Positions 30,104 through 38,954 of a DNA stretch of 40,232 nt are shown here, in pieces. Positions within the stretch are counted from its first letter, which is position 1. Each line of letters opens with the position of its first letter. Made by a program: the position numbers and the translations under genes. The notes below the pieces were generated by a model. It saw only the letters and a program-made list of their open reading frames with translations. It was not told the DNA's origin and made no database searches. Source of the DNA: CAZGMC01 sp964526565. Its GTDB lineage: Bacteria; Pseudomonadota; Alphaproteobacteria; DSM-16000; Inquilinaceae. The stretch covers positions 1 through 40,232 of the forward strand of contig CAZGMC010000028.1 in NCBI GenBank assembly GCA_964526565.1, given 5' to 3'.

Positions 30104-31789
30104 GTGAACGCATTCTTCCAGACCTTGAAGAACCTTGGGCCGATTCGGCTCGCCGCCATGGGCGGCGTGGCGATTCTGCTCATCGGCTTCTTCGTGTTCC
30201 TCATGCTGCGCCTGTCCAGCCCCGACATGGCGCTGCTCTACCGCGACCTCGACCTGGCCGACAGCGGCGACATCGCCACCCAGCTCGACGCCATGAGCGT
30301 CCCCTACGAGGTTGCCGCCGACGGCACAAGCATCCTGGTGCCGGCCGAACAGGTCGATCGCCTGCGCCTCGCCATGGCCCAGCAGGGCCTGCCCGGCGGC
30401 GGCTCGCTGGGCTACGAGATCTTCGACGAGCAGGACGGCTTCGGCACCACCAATTTCGTCCAGAACATCAACCGGCTGCGCGCTCTGGAGGGGGAGCTGG
30501 CGCGGACCATCGCCACCATCGAGCAGGTCCGCCAGGCGCGGGTCCACCTGGTCCTGCCCGAGCGCGAGCTGTTCAGCCGCGAGACCCAGACGCCGAGCGC
30601 CTCGGTGTTCCTTCGCCTCGCCCGCAGCGGCCTGACCCCGCAGCAGATCCTGGCCATCCAGCACCTGGTCAGCGCCGCAGTGCCGCGGCTGGAGCCGGGC
30701 AGCATCTCCATTGTCGACGACCACGGCAACCTGCTGGCGCAGGGCCCCGGTGCCGACCAGGACCAACTCGCCCTGGCCAACACCGAACAGACACGACGCG
30801 AGTACGAGACGCGCCTGCGCGAGCAGATCGAAGCCATGCTGTCGCGCTCGCTCGGCGCCGGCCGCGTCCAGGTCCAGGTCGCCGCCGACATGGACTTCGA
30901 CCGCGTCACCACGAACCTGGAAACCTATGACCCCGACGGGCAGGTCGCCCGCTCGACCCAGTTCGTCGAGGAGACCAGCACCTCGAGCGAGGGCGACGGC
31001 CTCGATCCGGTCAGCGTCGCCGGCGCCCTGCCGGAGGCTGAGGACCTGGGCGCCGTCGGCGGCGGCACCGGCGCCCGCGACGATGCCAGTGTCGTCCGCG
31101 AAACCACCAACTACGAGATCAGCCGCACCACGGAAAGCCGTGTGCGCGAAGGCGGCGTGGTGCGCCGCCTGTCGGTGGCGGTGCTGGTCGACGGCGCCTA
31201 CGAGCGGGGGCCCGACGGCGAGTGGACCTATGTGCCGCGCGATCAGGAGGAGATGGACCGCATCGCCGCCCTGGTGCGCACCGCGGCGGGCTTCGACGCC
31301 AGCCGCGGCGACACGGTCGAGGTCGTCAACATGCGCTTCGCCGGCACCGAGGACATGTTCGCCGAGACCGAGGCGACCGGCCTGCTCGGCCTGGGCAGCG
31401 ACGACCTGCTGCGCATCGCCGAAATGGCGATCCTCGCCATCGTCGCCATGCTCGTCATCCTGCTGGTGGTGCGGCCGCTGCTCAACCGCGTCCTCGACTC
31501 GAACCGCGGCGACGCCGCCTCTGCCGATGACCTGGACGGCCTGCTCACCGACCAGTCCGGACTGCAGCGGGCGCTGGCCGGGCCGGCGATGGCGGCCGGG
31601 CCGGGCATGGCCGCGGCCGAACTGGCGGCGTCCGATGGCCATGCGGGCTCCGAGCTCGACGCGCTGATCGACATCAACCAGGTCGAAGGCCGGGTGCGCG
31701 CGTCGTCCATCAAGAAGGTGGGCGAGATCGTCGAGAAGCATCCTGAGGAGGCCGTCTCGATCATTCGCAGCTGGCTCCATCAGGAGTGA
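30104..31789 (+). CDS. fliF: FliF, flagellar MS-ring protein
   Basis: A 561-residue inner-membrane protein that builds the MS ring, the base on which the flagellum and its export gate assemble. It has two membrane helices, about 15-37 (AAMGGVAILLIGFFVFLML) and 441-462 (ILAIVAMLVILLVVRPLL), around a large periplasmic region with ring-building motifs (LPGGGSLGYEIFDEQDGFGTTNF, RALEGELARTIATIEQVRQARVHLVLPER pattern). The cytoplasmic tail ends with VRASSIKKVGEIVEKHPEEAVSIIRSWLH, the FliG-binding segment. The GTG at 30104 gives the usual short N-terminus. It opens a tightly packed plus-strand operon running to the end of the window. Confidence 0.97.
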   Translation: MNAFFQTLKNLGPIRLAAMGGVAILLIGFFVFLMLRLSSPDMALLYRDLDLADSGDIATQLDAMSVPYEVAADGTSILVPAEQVDRLRLAMAQQGLPGGGSLGYEIFDEQDGFGTTNFVQNINRLRALEGELARTIATIEQVRQARVHLVLPERELFSRETQTPSASVFLRLARSGLTPQQILAIQHLVSAAVPRLEPGSISIVDDHGNLLAQGPGADQDQLALANTEQTRREYETRLREQIEAMLSRSLGAGRVQVQVAADMDFDRVTTNLETYDPDGQVARSTQFVEETSTSSEGDGLDPVSVAGALPEAEDLGAVGGGTGARDDASVVRETTNYEISRTTESRVREGGVVRRLSVAVLVDGAYERGPDGEWTYVPRDQEEMDRIAALVRTAAGFDASRGDTVEVVNMRFAGTEDMFAETEATGLLGLGSDDLLRIAEMAILAIVAMLVILLVVRPLLNRVLDSNRGDAASADDLDGLLTDQSGLQRALAGPAMAAGPGMAAAELAASDGHAGSELDALIDINQVEGRVRASSIKKVGEIVEKHPEEAVSIIRSWLHQE

Positions 31790-31852
31790 CCCGGGCCGGG
31801 CCCGGCCGCCGCCGCCGCCCGGCCCGGCCCCATCGGGCGTGAAGGAACAGAC

Positions 31853-32878
31853 ATGGCAGGCATCCGCGTGCGCGAGGACTACCGCAGCCTGACGGGCCCG
31901 GAGAAGGCAGCCATCCTGATGCTGTCGCTGGGCGAGGAGGCCGCCGCCCACCTGTTCGCCTTCATGGACGAGGAGGAGATCAAGGAGCTGTCGGTCACCA
32001 TGGCCAACCTGGGGACGATCAGCTCCACCCTGGTCGAGCGGCTGTGCGTCGAATTCGCCGAGCAGATCTCCTCCTCCGGCTCGCTGGTCGGCACCTATGA
32101 GAGCACCGAGCGGCTCCTGCTCAAGGTCATGAGCAGGGACAAGGTCGATGCGATCATGGAGGAGATCCGCGGCCCGGCCGGCCGGACCATGTGGGAGAAG
32201 CTGGCCAACGTCAACGAGATGGTCCTGGCCAACTACCTGAAGAACGAGTACCCGCAGACCGTCGCCGTCGTGCTGTCCAAGATCCGCGCCGAGCACGGTG
32301 CGCGGGTGCTCAGCCTGCTCCCGGAAAGCTTCGCCATGGAAGTGATCATGCGGATGCTGCGCATGGAGGCGGTGCAGAAGGATGTCCTGGACGACGTCGA
32401 ACGGACGCTGCGCAACGAGTTCATGTCCAACCTGGCGCGCACCTCGCGCCGCGACGCGCACGAGATGATGGCGGACATCTTCAACAACCTGGACCGCCAG
32501 ACCGAGAACAAGTTCCTGGCCGCCCTGGAGGAGCGCAATCGCGACAGCGCCGAGCGCATCAAGGCGCTGATGTTCACCTTCGAGGACCTGGCGCGCATCG
32601 ATCAGCAGGGCATCCAGACGCTGCTGCGTGCCGTCGACAAGTCGAAGCTGGTCGTTGCCCTCAAGGGCGCCTCCGAGACCCTGCGCGAGCTGTTCTTCGG
32701 CAACATGTCCGAGCGCGCCGGCAAGATCATGCGTGAAGAGATGGGCGCCATGGGCCCGGTCCGACTCAAGGACGTCGACGAGGCGCAGATGTACATGGTC
32801 CAGCTTGCCAAGGATCTCGCCGCCCGCAACGAGATCATCATCTCGGAGGGCAAGGGCGAGGATGAACTGGTCTACTGA
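31853..32878 (+). CDS. fliG: FliG, flagellar motor switch protein
   Basis: A 341-residue cytoplasmic protein of the C-ring that binds FliF, FliM and the stator. The N-terminal part (LTGPEKAAILMLSLGEEAAAHLF...) binds FliF; the middle (EKLANVNEMVLANYLKNEYPQTVAVVLSKI) has the ARM/EHPQ-type motif; the C-terminal part (FTFEDLARIDQQGIQTLLRAVDKSKLVVALKGA pattern) carries the charged residues touching MotA. Normal length. GAAGGAA precedes the ATG at 31853. Second gene of the fliF operon, 63 bp after fliF; the spacer is very GC-rich. Confidence 0.98.
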   Translation: MAGIRVREDYRSLTGPEKAAILMLSLGEEAAAHLFAFMDEEEIKELSVTMANLGTISSTLVERLCVEFAEQISSSGSLVGTYESTERLLLKVMSRDKVDAIMEEIRGPAGRTMWEKLANVNEMVLANYLKNEYPQTVAVVLSKIRAEHGARVLSLLPESFAMEVIMRMLRMEAVQKDVLDDVERTLRNEFMSNLARTSRRDAHEMMADIFNNLDRQTENKFLAALEERNRDSAERIKALMFTFEDLARIDQQGIQTLLRAVDKSKLVVALKGASETLRELFFGNMSERAGKIMREEMGAMGPVRLKDVDEAQMYMVQLAKDLAARNEIIISEGKGEDELVY

Positions 32879-32891
32879 CGGACACCCGGCC

Positions 32892-33806
32892 ATGGCCCAG
32901 GTTCACAAGTTCCTGTTCGACAACTCCTTCGACCCTGACGATGTCCGTCGCCAGCGGGAGGCGGAGCGCCGCCGCCGCGAGGCGGAGGAGGCGGCGCAGC
33001 GGGCCGGGGAGGAGGCCCTGGCGGCGGCCGAGACCGCGGCGGCCGCCGCACCGCCGGAGCCGACCTTCAGCGAGGAGGACCTGGCGGTGGCGCGGGCCGA
33101 GGCCTACGGCGCCGGCGAGGCGGCCGGCCGCACCGCCGTGCTCGGCTCCATCGAAAGCCACGTCGCCCAGCTGCTGGAGCGCATCGACGGCCGCCTTGCC
33201 GCCCTGACCGAGGCGCAGCGCCGCGCCGGCGAGAGCCTCGCCGAGCAGACCATCCAGATCGTGCTGGCCATCAGCCGCAGGCTGCTGCCGGAGCTGGAGC
33301 GCCGCCACGGCCTGGACGAGATCGAGGCGCTGATCGGCGACTGCCTGCGCGACATGCCGGAGGAGCCGCGGGTCGTCATCCGCGTCAGCGACGGGATGAT
33401 TGATGCAGTGCGCGCGCGCCTGGATGCCAGCGCCGAAGACCTCGCCTTCGCCGGCTCGCTGGTGCTGCTGGCCGAGCCGTCCATGGGGCCGGCCGACTGC
33501 CGGGTCGAATGGGCCGACGGCGGCGCCGAGCGGCTGTCCGACCGGGTCTGGCACGACATCGAAACGGCCGTCGCCCGGCTCCTGGAGTATCCGCAGTCCG
33601 AGCCGCCAGCCACGGGATCGCAGGATACGGCCGGGGCGGAGCCGCCGGACCCGGCCGCTCCGGCGTCGGCCGAGCCCGCAGCCCCGGCGGACGACGGCCT
33701 GGAGGCCGAACCGGCCGCCGCGCCGCCGCGCCGCCCGCCGGCACCGGCGGCCCGCACTGCCGCCCGCACCGCCGCCCGCACCGCCGCCCACAGACCCGCA
33801 CGCTAG
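32892..33806 (+). CDS. fliH: FliH/FlbE-like flagellar export regulator
   Basis: A 304-residue protein starting MAQVHKFLFDNSFD. A very charged helical part at about 20-60 (RRQREAERRRREAEEAAQ) leads into a FliH-like middle and C-terminal domain (about 70-230: AYGAGEAAGRTAVLGSIESHVAQLLERI, AEQTIQIVLAISRRLLPELERRHG). In this family it binds and restrains the FliI export ATPase at the C-ring. The last about 75 residues are a Pro/Ala-rich extension ending in ARTAARTAARTAAH, encoded by a short tandem repeat near 33750-33790. The frame continues upstream as a fliG shadow; ATG 32892 is chosen by homology. The position between fliG and fliN matches Caulobacter flbE. Confidence 0.85.
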   Translation: MAQVHKFLFDNSFDPDDVRRQREAERRRREAEEAAQRAGEEALAAAETAAAAAPPEPTFSEEDLAVARAEAYGAGEAAGRTAVLGSIESHVAQLLERIDGRLAALTEAQRRAGESLAEQTIQIVLAISRRLLPELERRHGLDEIEALIGDCLRDMPEEPRVVIRVSDGMIDAVRARLDASAEDLAFAGSLVLLAEPSMGPADCRVEWADGGAERLSDRVWHDIETAVARLLEYPQSEPPATGSQDTAGAEPPDPAAPASAEPAAPADDGLEAEPAAAPPRRPPAPAARTAARTAARTAAHRPAR

Positions 33807-33815
33807 GAGACCTCC

Positions 33816-34142
33816 ATGGGCACCAGCGAGAACTTCAGCCTCGACGACCTCGACTCCGGCGGCGACGGCGGCATGGAATTGCCGGCCGCGCCGGTCGCCA
33901 AGGAGCTGGAGGCGATCTACGACATCCCGGTCCAGATCTCGGCAGTGCTGGGCAAGACCACCATGCAGGTCAACCAGCTGCTCAAGCTGGGCCGCGGCGC
34001 CGTCGTCGAGCTCGACCGCCGGGTCGGCGAGGCGATCGACATCTATGTCAACAACCGCCTGGTGGCGCGCGGCGAGGTCGTCGTCGTCGAGGACCGCCTC
34101 GGCGTCACCATGACCGAAATCATCAAGTCCGACCGGGCCTGA
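33816..34142 (+). CDS. fliN: FliN, flagellar motor switch protein
   Basis: A 108-residue C-ring protein. After a short acidic N-terminus comes the SpoA domain: AIYDIPVQISAVLGKTTMQVNQLLKLGRGAVVELDRRVGEAIDIYVNNRLVARGEVVVVEDRLGVTMTEII (pattern seen across residues about 35-105; motifs IPVQISAVLG, GAVVELDR and VNNRLVARGEV are the key ones). It forms the lower C-ring with FliM and docks the export apparatus through FliH. Length is normal for alphaproteobacteria. AGGAG lies 6 bases before the ATG; 9 bp from fliH. Fourth gene of the operon. Confidence 0.97.
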   Translation: MGTSENFSLDDLDSGGDGGMELPAAPVAKELEAIYDIPVQISAVLGKTTMQVNQLLKLGRGAVVELDRRVGEAIDIYVNNRLVARGEVVVVEDRLGVTMTEIIKSDRA

Positions 34143-34213
34143 CCGGCCGTGCGGCCCCCATGGCTGCCTTTGGCCGCCGCGCCGCGGCACGATGCCAGGA
34201 AGAGAGTGGACCC

Positions 34214-35590
34214 ATGCGCCTGCTGATCGTCGGAACCCTGGACGGCCACATCACCACCGCCGGCAAGATCGCCATGGACCGCGGCGCCAAGGTGGCCCAT
34301 GCCCCGACGATCGACGACGCGCTGAAGGCCCTGCGCGGCGGCCGCGGCGCCGATCTGGTCATGGTCGACGCCAGCCTGCCGGTGGCGGTGCTGTGCGACC
34401 ACCTGGCCGCCGAGCGCATCCACGTGCCGGTGGTCGCCTGCGGCATCGGCACCGATGCCCGCGCCGCGGTGCGCGCCATCCACGCCGGCGCCAAGGAATA
34501 CGTGCCGCTGCCGCCCGACGCCGAGATGATCGCCGCGGTGCTGGAGGCGGTGGCGGAGGAGAGCCACACCATCGTCAGCCGCGATCCGGCCATGGCCCGC
34601 GTGCTGCGCCTGGCCGGGCAGGTGGCGCCGTCGGATGCCTCGGTGCTTCTCACCGGCGAGAGCGGCACGGGCAAGGAGCTGATGGCCCGCTACATCCACC
34701 GCAAGAGCCGCCGCGCCGATGCCGGCTTCGTCTCCGTCAACTGCGCGGCCATCCCCGAGACCCTGCTCGAGTCGGAACTGTTCGGCCATGAAAAAGGGGC
34801 CTTCACCGGCGCCGTGGCGCGGCGCATCGGCAAGTTCGAGGAGGCCAATGGCGGCACCCTGCTGCTCGACGAGATCAGCGAGATGCACCCGCGCCTGCAG
34901 GCCAAGCTGCTGCGCGCCATCCAGGAACGCGAGATCGACCGGGTCGGCGGCACCCAGCCGGTCAAGGTCGACATCCGCCTGATTGCCACCTCCAACCGCA
35001 ACCTGGAGGAGGAGGTGCGCGCCGGCACCTTCCGCGAGGACCTTTTCTACCGGCTCAACGTCATGACCATCCGGCTGCCGGCGCTGCGCGAGCGGCCGTC
35101 CGACATCATGCTGCTGGCCGAGCACTTCGCGCGCCACTATGCCCAGGTCAACGGCCTGGCGCCGAAGACGATCGCGCCGCAGGTGATCGACATGCTCAAC
35201 CGCCATCCGTGGCGCGGCAACGTGCGCGAGCTGGAGAACGCCATGCACCGCGCGGTGCTGCTCGCCGGCGGCGACGTCATCGGGCCGGAGGCGGTCATGC
35301 TGTCCGGCGCGCCGGCGGCCGCGCCATCCCCGGCCGCCGGCGCTGCCGATGCGGCGGCCGCGGTCGGTGCCGGTGCAGGCGCGGGTGCCTCCGGGCTGGT
35401 CGGCCGCACGGTTGCCGAGGTGGAGCGTGACCTGATCATCGAGACGCTGCACCACACGCTGGGCAACCGCACCCATGCCGCCAACATCCTGGGCATCTCG
35501 ATCCGCACCCTGCGCAACAAGCTGAAGCAGTACATGGACGAGGGCGTGGCCGTGCCCATGCCGGGCGAGCCCGAGCGGGCGGCGCTGTGA
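34214..35590 (+). CDS. flbD: FlbD, sigma-54-dependent flagellar activator
   Basis: A 458-residue enhancer-binding protein. An N-terminal receiver-like domain (about 1-115) keeps D52 (VMVDASLP) but lacks the acidic pair (LLIVGTLDG) and the conserved Lys (YVPLP), so phosphorylation control is probably lost, in line with FlbD being regulated by FliX in Caulobacter. The AAA+ domain has Walker A GESGTGKE (149-156), GAFTGA (195-200) for contacting sigma-54, and GGTLLLDEISEM. A Pro/Ala linker leads to a Fis-type helix-turn-helix near the end (NRTHAANILGISIRTLRNKLKQY). It activates late flagellar (class III/IV) genes and in Caulobacter represses fliF. The ATG at 34214 follows AAGAGAG. Confidence 0.95.
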   Translation: MRLLIVGTLDGHITTAGKIAMDRGAKVAHAPTIDDALKALRGGRGADLVMVDASLPVAVLCDHLAAERIHVPVVACGIGTDARAAVRAIHAGAKEYVPLPPDAEMIAAVLEAVAEESHTIVSRDPAMARVLRLAGQVAPSDASVLLTGESGTGKELMARYIHRKSRRADAGFVSVNCAAIPETLLESELFGHEKGAFTGAVARRIGKFEEANGGTLLLDEISEMHPRLQAKLLRAIQEREIDRVGGTQPVKVDIRLIATSNRNLEEEVRAGTFREDLFYRLNVMTIRLPALRERPSDIMLLAEHFARHYAQVNGLAPKTIAPQVIDMLNRHPWRGNVRELENAMHRAVLLAGGDVIGPEAVMLSGAPAAAPSPAAGAADAAAAVGAGAGAGASGLVGRTVAEVERDLIIETLHHTLGNRTHAANILGISIRTLRNKLKQYMDEGVAVPMPGEPERAAL

Positions 35591-35634
35591 ACCGCCGCCT
35601 GAACCGCTGAGCGGGCCGGGGGAGGACCGCACCC

Positions 35635-37800
35635 ATGGCCGACGACAGCCAGGTTCCCGCCACCGCCGGTGCCCCGTCGGGCCGGGACAACAGTGGCGGC
35701 GCTGCCGGTGCCGGCTTCACGCTGCCGTCGCTGGGGTGGATCGGCGCGGCGATCGCGCGGCGCGGCGACATGGCGCTGGCGCTGGGCGTCGTCGCCATCC
35801 TGGTGGTGCTGATTCTGCCCATGCCGCGCTGGCTGCTCGATTTCAGCCTGGCCATCTCGATCACCTTTTCCGTGCTGATCCTGATGACCGTGCTGTTCAT
35901 CAGCCGGCCGCTGGAGTTCAGCTCGTTCCCGACGATCCTGCTGATCGCCACGATGCTGCGGCTGTCGCTCAACCTGGCATCGACCCGGCTGATCCTGGCC
36001 GACGGCCACGAAGGCACCGATGCCGCCGGCAGCGTCATCGAGGCGTTCGGCAACTTCGTCATGGGCGGCAACTTCGTCATCGGCATCATCGTGTTCGGCA
36101 TCCTGGTGATCGTGAACTTCGTGGTGATCACCAAGGGCTCCGGCCGCATCGCCGAGGTCTCGGCCCGGTTCAGCCTGGATGCCATGCCCGGCAAGCAGAT
36201 GGCGATCGACGCCGACCTGTCGGCCGGCCTGATCGACGAGGGCGAGGCGCGCCGCCGGCGCAAGGAGCTGGAGGACGAGAGCAACTTCTTCGGCGCCATG
36301 GACGGCGCCGCCAAGTTCGTCCGCGGCGACGCGGTTGCCGGCCTGCTGATCACCTTCATCAACGTCATCGGCGGCATCATCATCGGCACGTCGCAGCAGG
36401 ACCTCAGCCTGAGCGATGCCGCCGGCACCTATACCCTGCTCACCGTCGGCGACGGCCTGGTCAGCCAGATTCCGGCGCTGATCGTGTCGGTGGCGGCGGG
36501 CATGCTGGTGTCCAAGGCGGGCGTCACCGGCACCGCGCACGAGGCGGTGTTCGGCCAGCTCGGCAGCTATCCCAAGGCGCTGGCGCTCTCCTCGGTGCTG
36601 ATGGTGTCGCTGGCGGTGCTGCCGGGCATCCCGATGCTGCCCTTCGTCGGCCTGGGCGCCGTCACCGGCGGCCTGGCCTGGCACCTGTCGCGCCGCCGCA
36701 ACGGCGAGAAGGCCGAGCAGGTCGCCCGCGACCGCGAGCGGGCCATGGCCGCCGCGCCGGTCGCCGAGGAGCCGATCTCGACCGCACTGCAGATCGACCA
36801 GATCCGGCTGGAGCTGGGCTATGGCCTGCTGACCCTGATCAGCAGCGACGGCGGCCCGTCGCTGACCAACCAGATCAAGGGCCTGCGCCGACAGCTGGCC
36901 GGCGAGATGGGCTTCGTCATGCCGTCGGTGCGCATCCAGGACAACCTGCAGCTTCCGGCCAACACCTACGTCATCCGCATCAAGGAGATCGAGGCGGCGC
37001 GCGCCGATGTGCGGCCCAGCATGCTGCTGGTCATGGACCCGCGCGGTGACCAGATCACCCTGCCCGGCGAAGCCACCACCGAACCCACATTCGGCCTGCC
37101 GGCCATGTGGATGGACCCGTCGCACCGCGAGGAGGCGTTGTTCAAGGGCTATACGGTGGTCGACTGCCAGACGGTCATCTCCACCCACCTGACCGAGATC
37201 ATCAAGGACCAGATGGCCGAGTTGCTGTCCTATGCCGAGACGCAGAAGCTGCTTGACGAGCTGGACAAGGACCAGCAGAAGTTGATCGCCGACATCATCC
37301 CCAACCAGATCAGCGTCGGCGGCGTGCAGCGCGTGCTGCAGAACCTGCTGGCCGAGCGCGTCTCGATCCGCGATCTGCCGACCATCCTCGAGGGCATTGC
37401 CGAGGCCTGCTCGATCACGCGCAACGTCAATGCCATCACCGAGCACGTGCGGGCCCGCCTGGCCCGCCAGATCAGCAACGCCCACACCGGCGAGTCGGGC
37501 TACATCCCGTTGATCACCCTGTCGCCGCAATGGGAGCAGGCCTTCGCCCAGGCCGTGATCGGCGAGGGCGAGGACCGCCAGCTGGCCATGGCGCCGAGCC
37601 GGCTGCAGGAGTTCATCACCTCGGTCCGCCAGACCTTCGAGCGCCACGCCATGATGGGCGAGGCGCCGGTGCTGCTGACCAGCCCGGCGATCCGCGCCTA
37701 TGTCCGCTCCATCGTCGAGCGGTTCCGGCCGATGACCACCGTCATGTCCCAGAACGAGATCCACCCCAAGGCGCGGATCAAGACCCTGGGGCAGATATGA
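35635..37800 (+). CDS. flhA: FlhA, flagellar export gate protein
   Basis: A 721-residue inner-membrane protein of the flagellar type III export gate. About eight membrane helices lie in the N-terminal half (from residue 45). The FHIPEP-family signature is PGKQMAIDADLSAGLIDEGEARRRRKELE (pattern; residues about 180-208), which includes the proton-linked loop. The C-terminal half is the cytoplasmic ring domain that binds chaperone-substrate complexes (STALQIDQIRLELGYGLL, TYVIRIKEIEAARADV). Normal length. GGGGGAGGA precedes the ATG. It lies 44 bp after flbD in the operon. FlhB, FliP, FliQ and FliR are outside the window. Confidence 0.97.
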   Translation: MADDSQVPATAGAPSGRDNSGGAAGAGFTLPSLGWIGAAIARRGDMALALGVVAILVVLILPMPRWLLDFSLAISITFSVLILMTVLFISRPLEFSSFPTILLIATMLRLSLNLASTRLILADGHEGTDAAGSVIEAFGNFVMGGNFVIGIIVFGILVIVNFVVITKGSGRIAEVSARFSLDAMPGKQMAIDADLSAGLIDEGEARRRRKELEDESNFFGAMDGAAKFVRGDAVAGLLITFINVIGGIIIGTSQQDLSLSDAAGTYTLLTVGDGLVSQIPALIVSVAAGMLVSKAGVTGTAHEAVFGQLGSYPKALALSSVLMVSLAVLPGIPMLPFVGLGAVTGGLAWHLSRRRNGEKAEQVARDRERAMAAAPVAEEPISTALQIDQIRLELGYGLLTLISSDGGPSLTNQIKGLRRQLAGEMGFVMPSVRIQDNLQLPANTYVIRIKEIEAARADVRPSMLLVMDPRGDQITLPGEATTEPTFGLPAMWMDPSHREEALFKGYTVVDCQTVISTHLTEIIKDQMAELLSYAETQKLLDELDKDQQKLIADIIPNQISVGGVQRVLQNLLAERVSIRDLPTILEGIAEACSITRNVNAITEHVRARLARQISNAHTGESGYIPLITLSPQWEQAFAQAVIGEGEDRQLAMAPSRLQEFITSVRQTFERHAMMGEAPVLLTSPAIRAYVRSIVERFRPMTTVMSQNEIHPKARIKTLGQI

Positions 37801-37826
37801 CCGGCCGGTAGGGGAGGGCGCGGCCG

Positions 37827-38954
37827 GTGCGACTCAAATCCTATACGGCCGGGTCCGTCGCCGCGGCGATGGCGCTGATCCGCGAGGAGCTGGGCGACGA
37901 GGCCATCATCGTCGCCACCCATGAGGACGGGGAGCACGGCGTCCGCGTCACCGCCGCCGTCGACGACGACGCCCTGCCGGAGTCCGACGCCGGCCTGTTC
38001 GTGCCCGGCCGGCCGACCGCTGCTCCGGCCCCGCGCGCGCCCGCGCCCGCGCCCGCGCCCGCGCTTTGGCCCGGGCCCGAGCCTTGGCCCGGCCCCGGCC
38101 CGGCCGCCGTGCCGCGGGCTGTGTCGGCCATGGCGCCGGGGTCGCTGCCGCCGTCGGGCGCCTGGTCGGTCGATCCGGTCGACGTCGTCTATCGCGGCTT
38201 CCGCGAGCACGGCCTGCCGGCGGCGGTCGCCGAGCCGCTGCTGGATGCGGTCGCCGGCTTCGAAACCAGCGATCCCGTCACGGCCCTGGCCGCGGCCCTG
38301 CGCCACATGTTCCGCTTCGTGCCGTTCGGCGGCCGGCCGCGGCCGGTCATGCCGGTCGGCCCGCCGGGCGCCGGCAAGACGCAGACCGTCGCCAAGCTGG
38401 CGGCGCGCGGCCTGGTCGAGGGCCGCCGGGTCGGCGTCATCACCACCGATACCGACCGCACCGGCGGCATCGGCCACCTGTCGGCGTTCACCGAGGCCAT
38501 GCGCATCGACCTGCAGGTCGCCGCCGACCGCGCCGGGCTGAAGGATGCCCTGACGGCGGCCGGCGGCTGCGACATGGTCCTGGTCGACAGCGCCGGCCGC
38601 AACCACTTCGACGCCACCGACATGGCCTCGCTGGCGCGGCTGCTGGCCGGCGGTGCGGTCGAGCCGTTCCTGGTGCTGCCGGCCGGGCTCGACCCCGTCG
38701 AGGCCGGCGACATGGCCCGCGCCTTCGCCGCGCTGGGCGCCACGCGCATGGTCGTGACGCGGCTCGACACGGTGCGCCGCCTGGGCAGCGTGCTGGCTGC
38801 CGCCTATGCCGGAGATCTTGCCTTTGCCGAATTCAGTACGACACCAAAGATCAAGAACGGCCTGGCGCCGGTCGACCCGGTAGGCCTGGCCCAGCGGCTT
38901 CTCCGGCGGCAGCGGGAGGCGGGGCGCCGCCAGCGGACGGGAACCGAGCCATGA
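37827..38954 (+). CDS. flhF: FlhF-like SRP-type GTPase (divergent)
   Basis: A 375-residue protein that in other bacteria sets the site of the polar flagellum. The N-terminus (MRLKSYTAGSVAAAMALIREELGDEAIIV) is the FlhF B-domain opening, followed by a Pro/Ala repeat linker (about 65-100) and an N-domain-like helical part. The NG GTPase has a P-loop GPPGAGKTQTVAKLA at about 178, TTDTDRTGGIGHL and LVDSAGRN. Departures from consensus: the TKLD guanine-specificity motif is TRLD, DTYR is DTDR, and the usual GQRVPEDL end is replaced by TTPKIKNGL. Nucleotide handling may differ. GTG start 27 bp after flhA; the stop overlaps flhG (ATGA). Confidence 0.88.
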   Translation: MRLKSYTAGSVAAAMALIREELGDEAIIVATHEDGEHGVRVTAAVDDDALPESDAGLFVPGRPTAAPAPRAPAPAPAPALWPGPEPWPGPGPAAVPRAVSAMAPGSLPPSGAWSVDPVDVVYRGFREHGLPAAVAEPLLDAVAGFETSDPVTALAAALRHMFRFVPFGGRPRPVMPVGPPGAGKTQTVAKLAARGLVEGRRVGVITTDTDRTGGIGHLSAFTEAMRIDLQVAADRAGLKDALTAAGGCDMVLVDSAGRNHFDATDMASLARLLAGGAVEPFLVLPAGLDPVEAGDMARAFAALGATRMVVTRLDTVRRLGSVLAAAYAGDLAFAEFSTTPKIKNGLAPVDPVGLAQRLLRRQREAGRRQRTGTEP

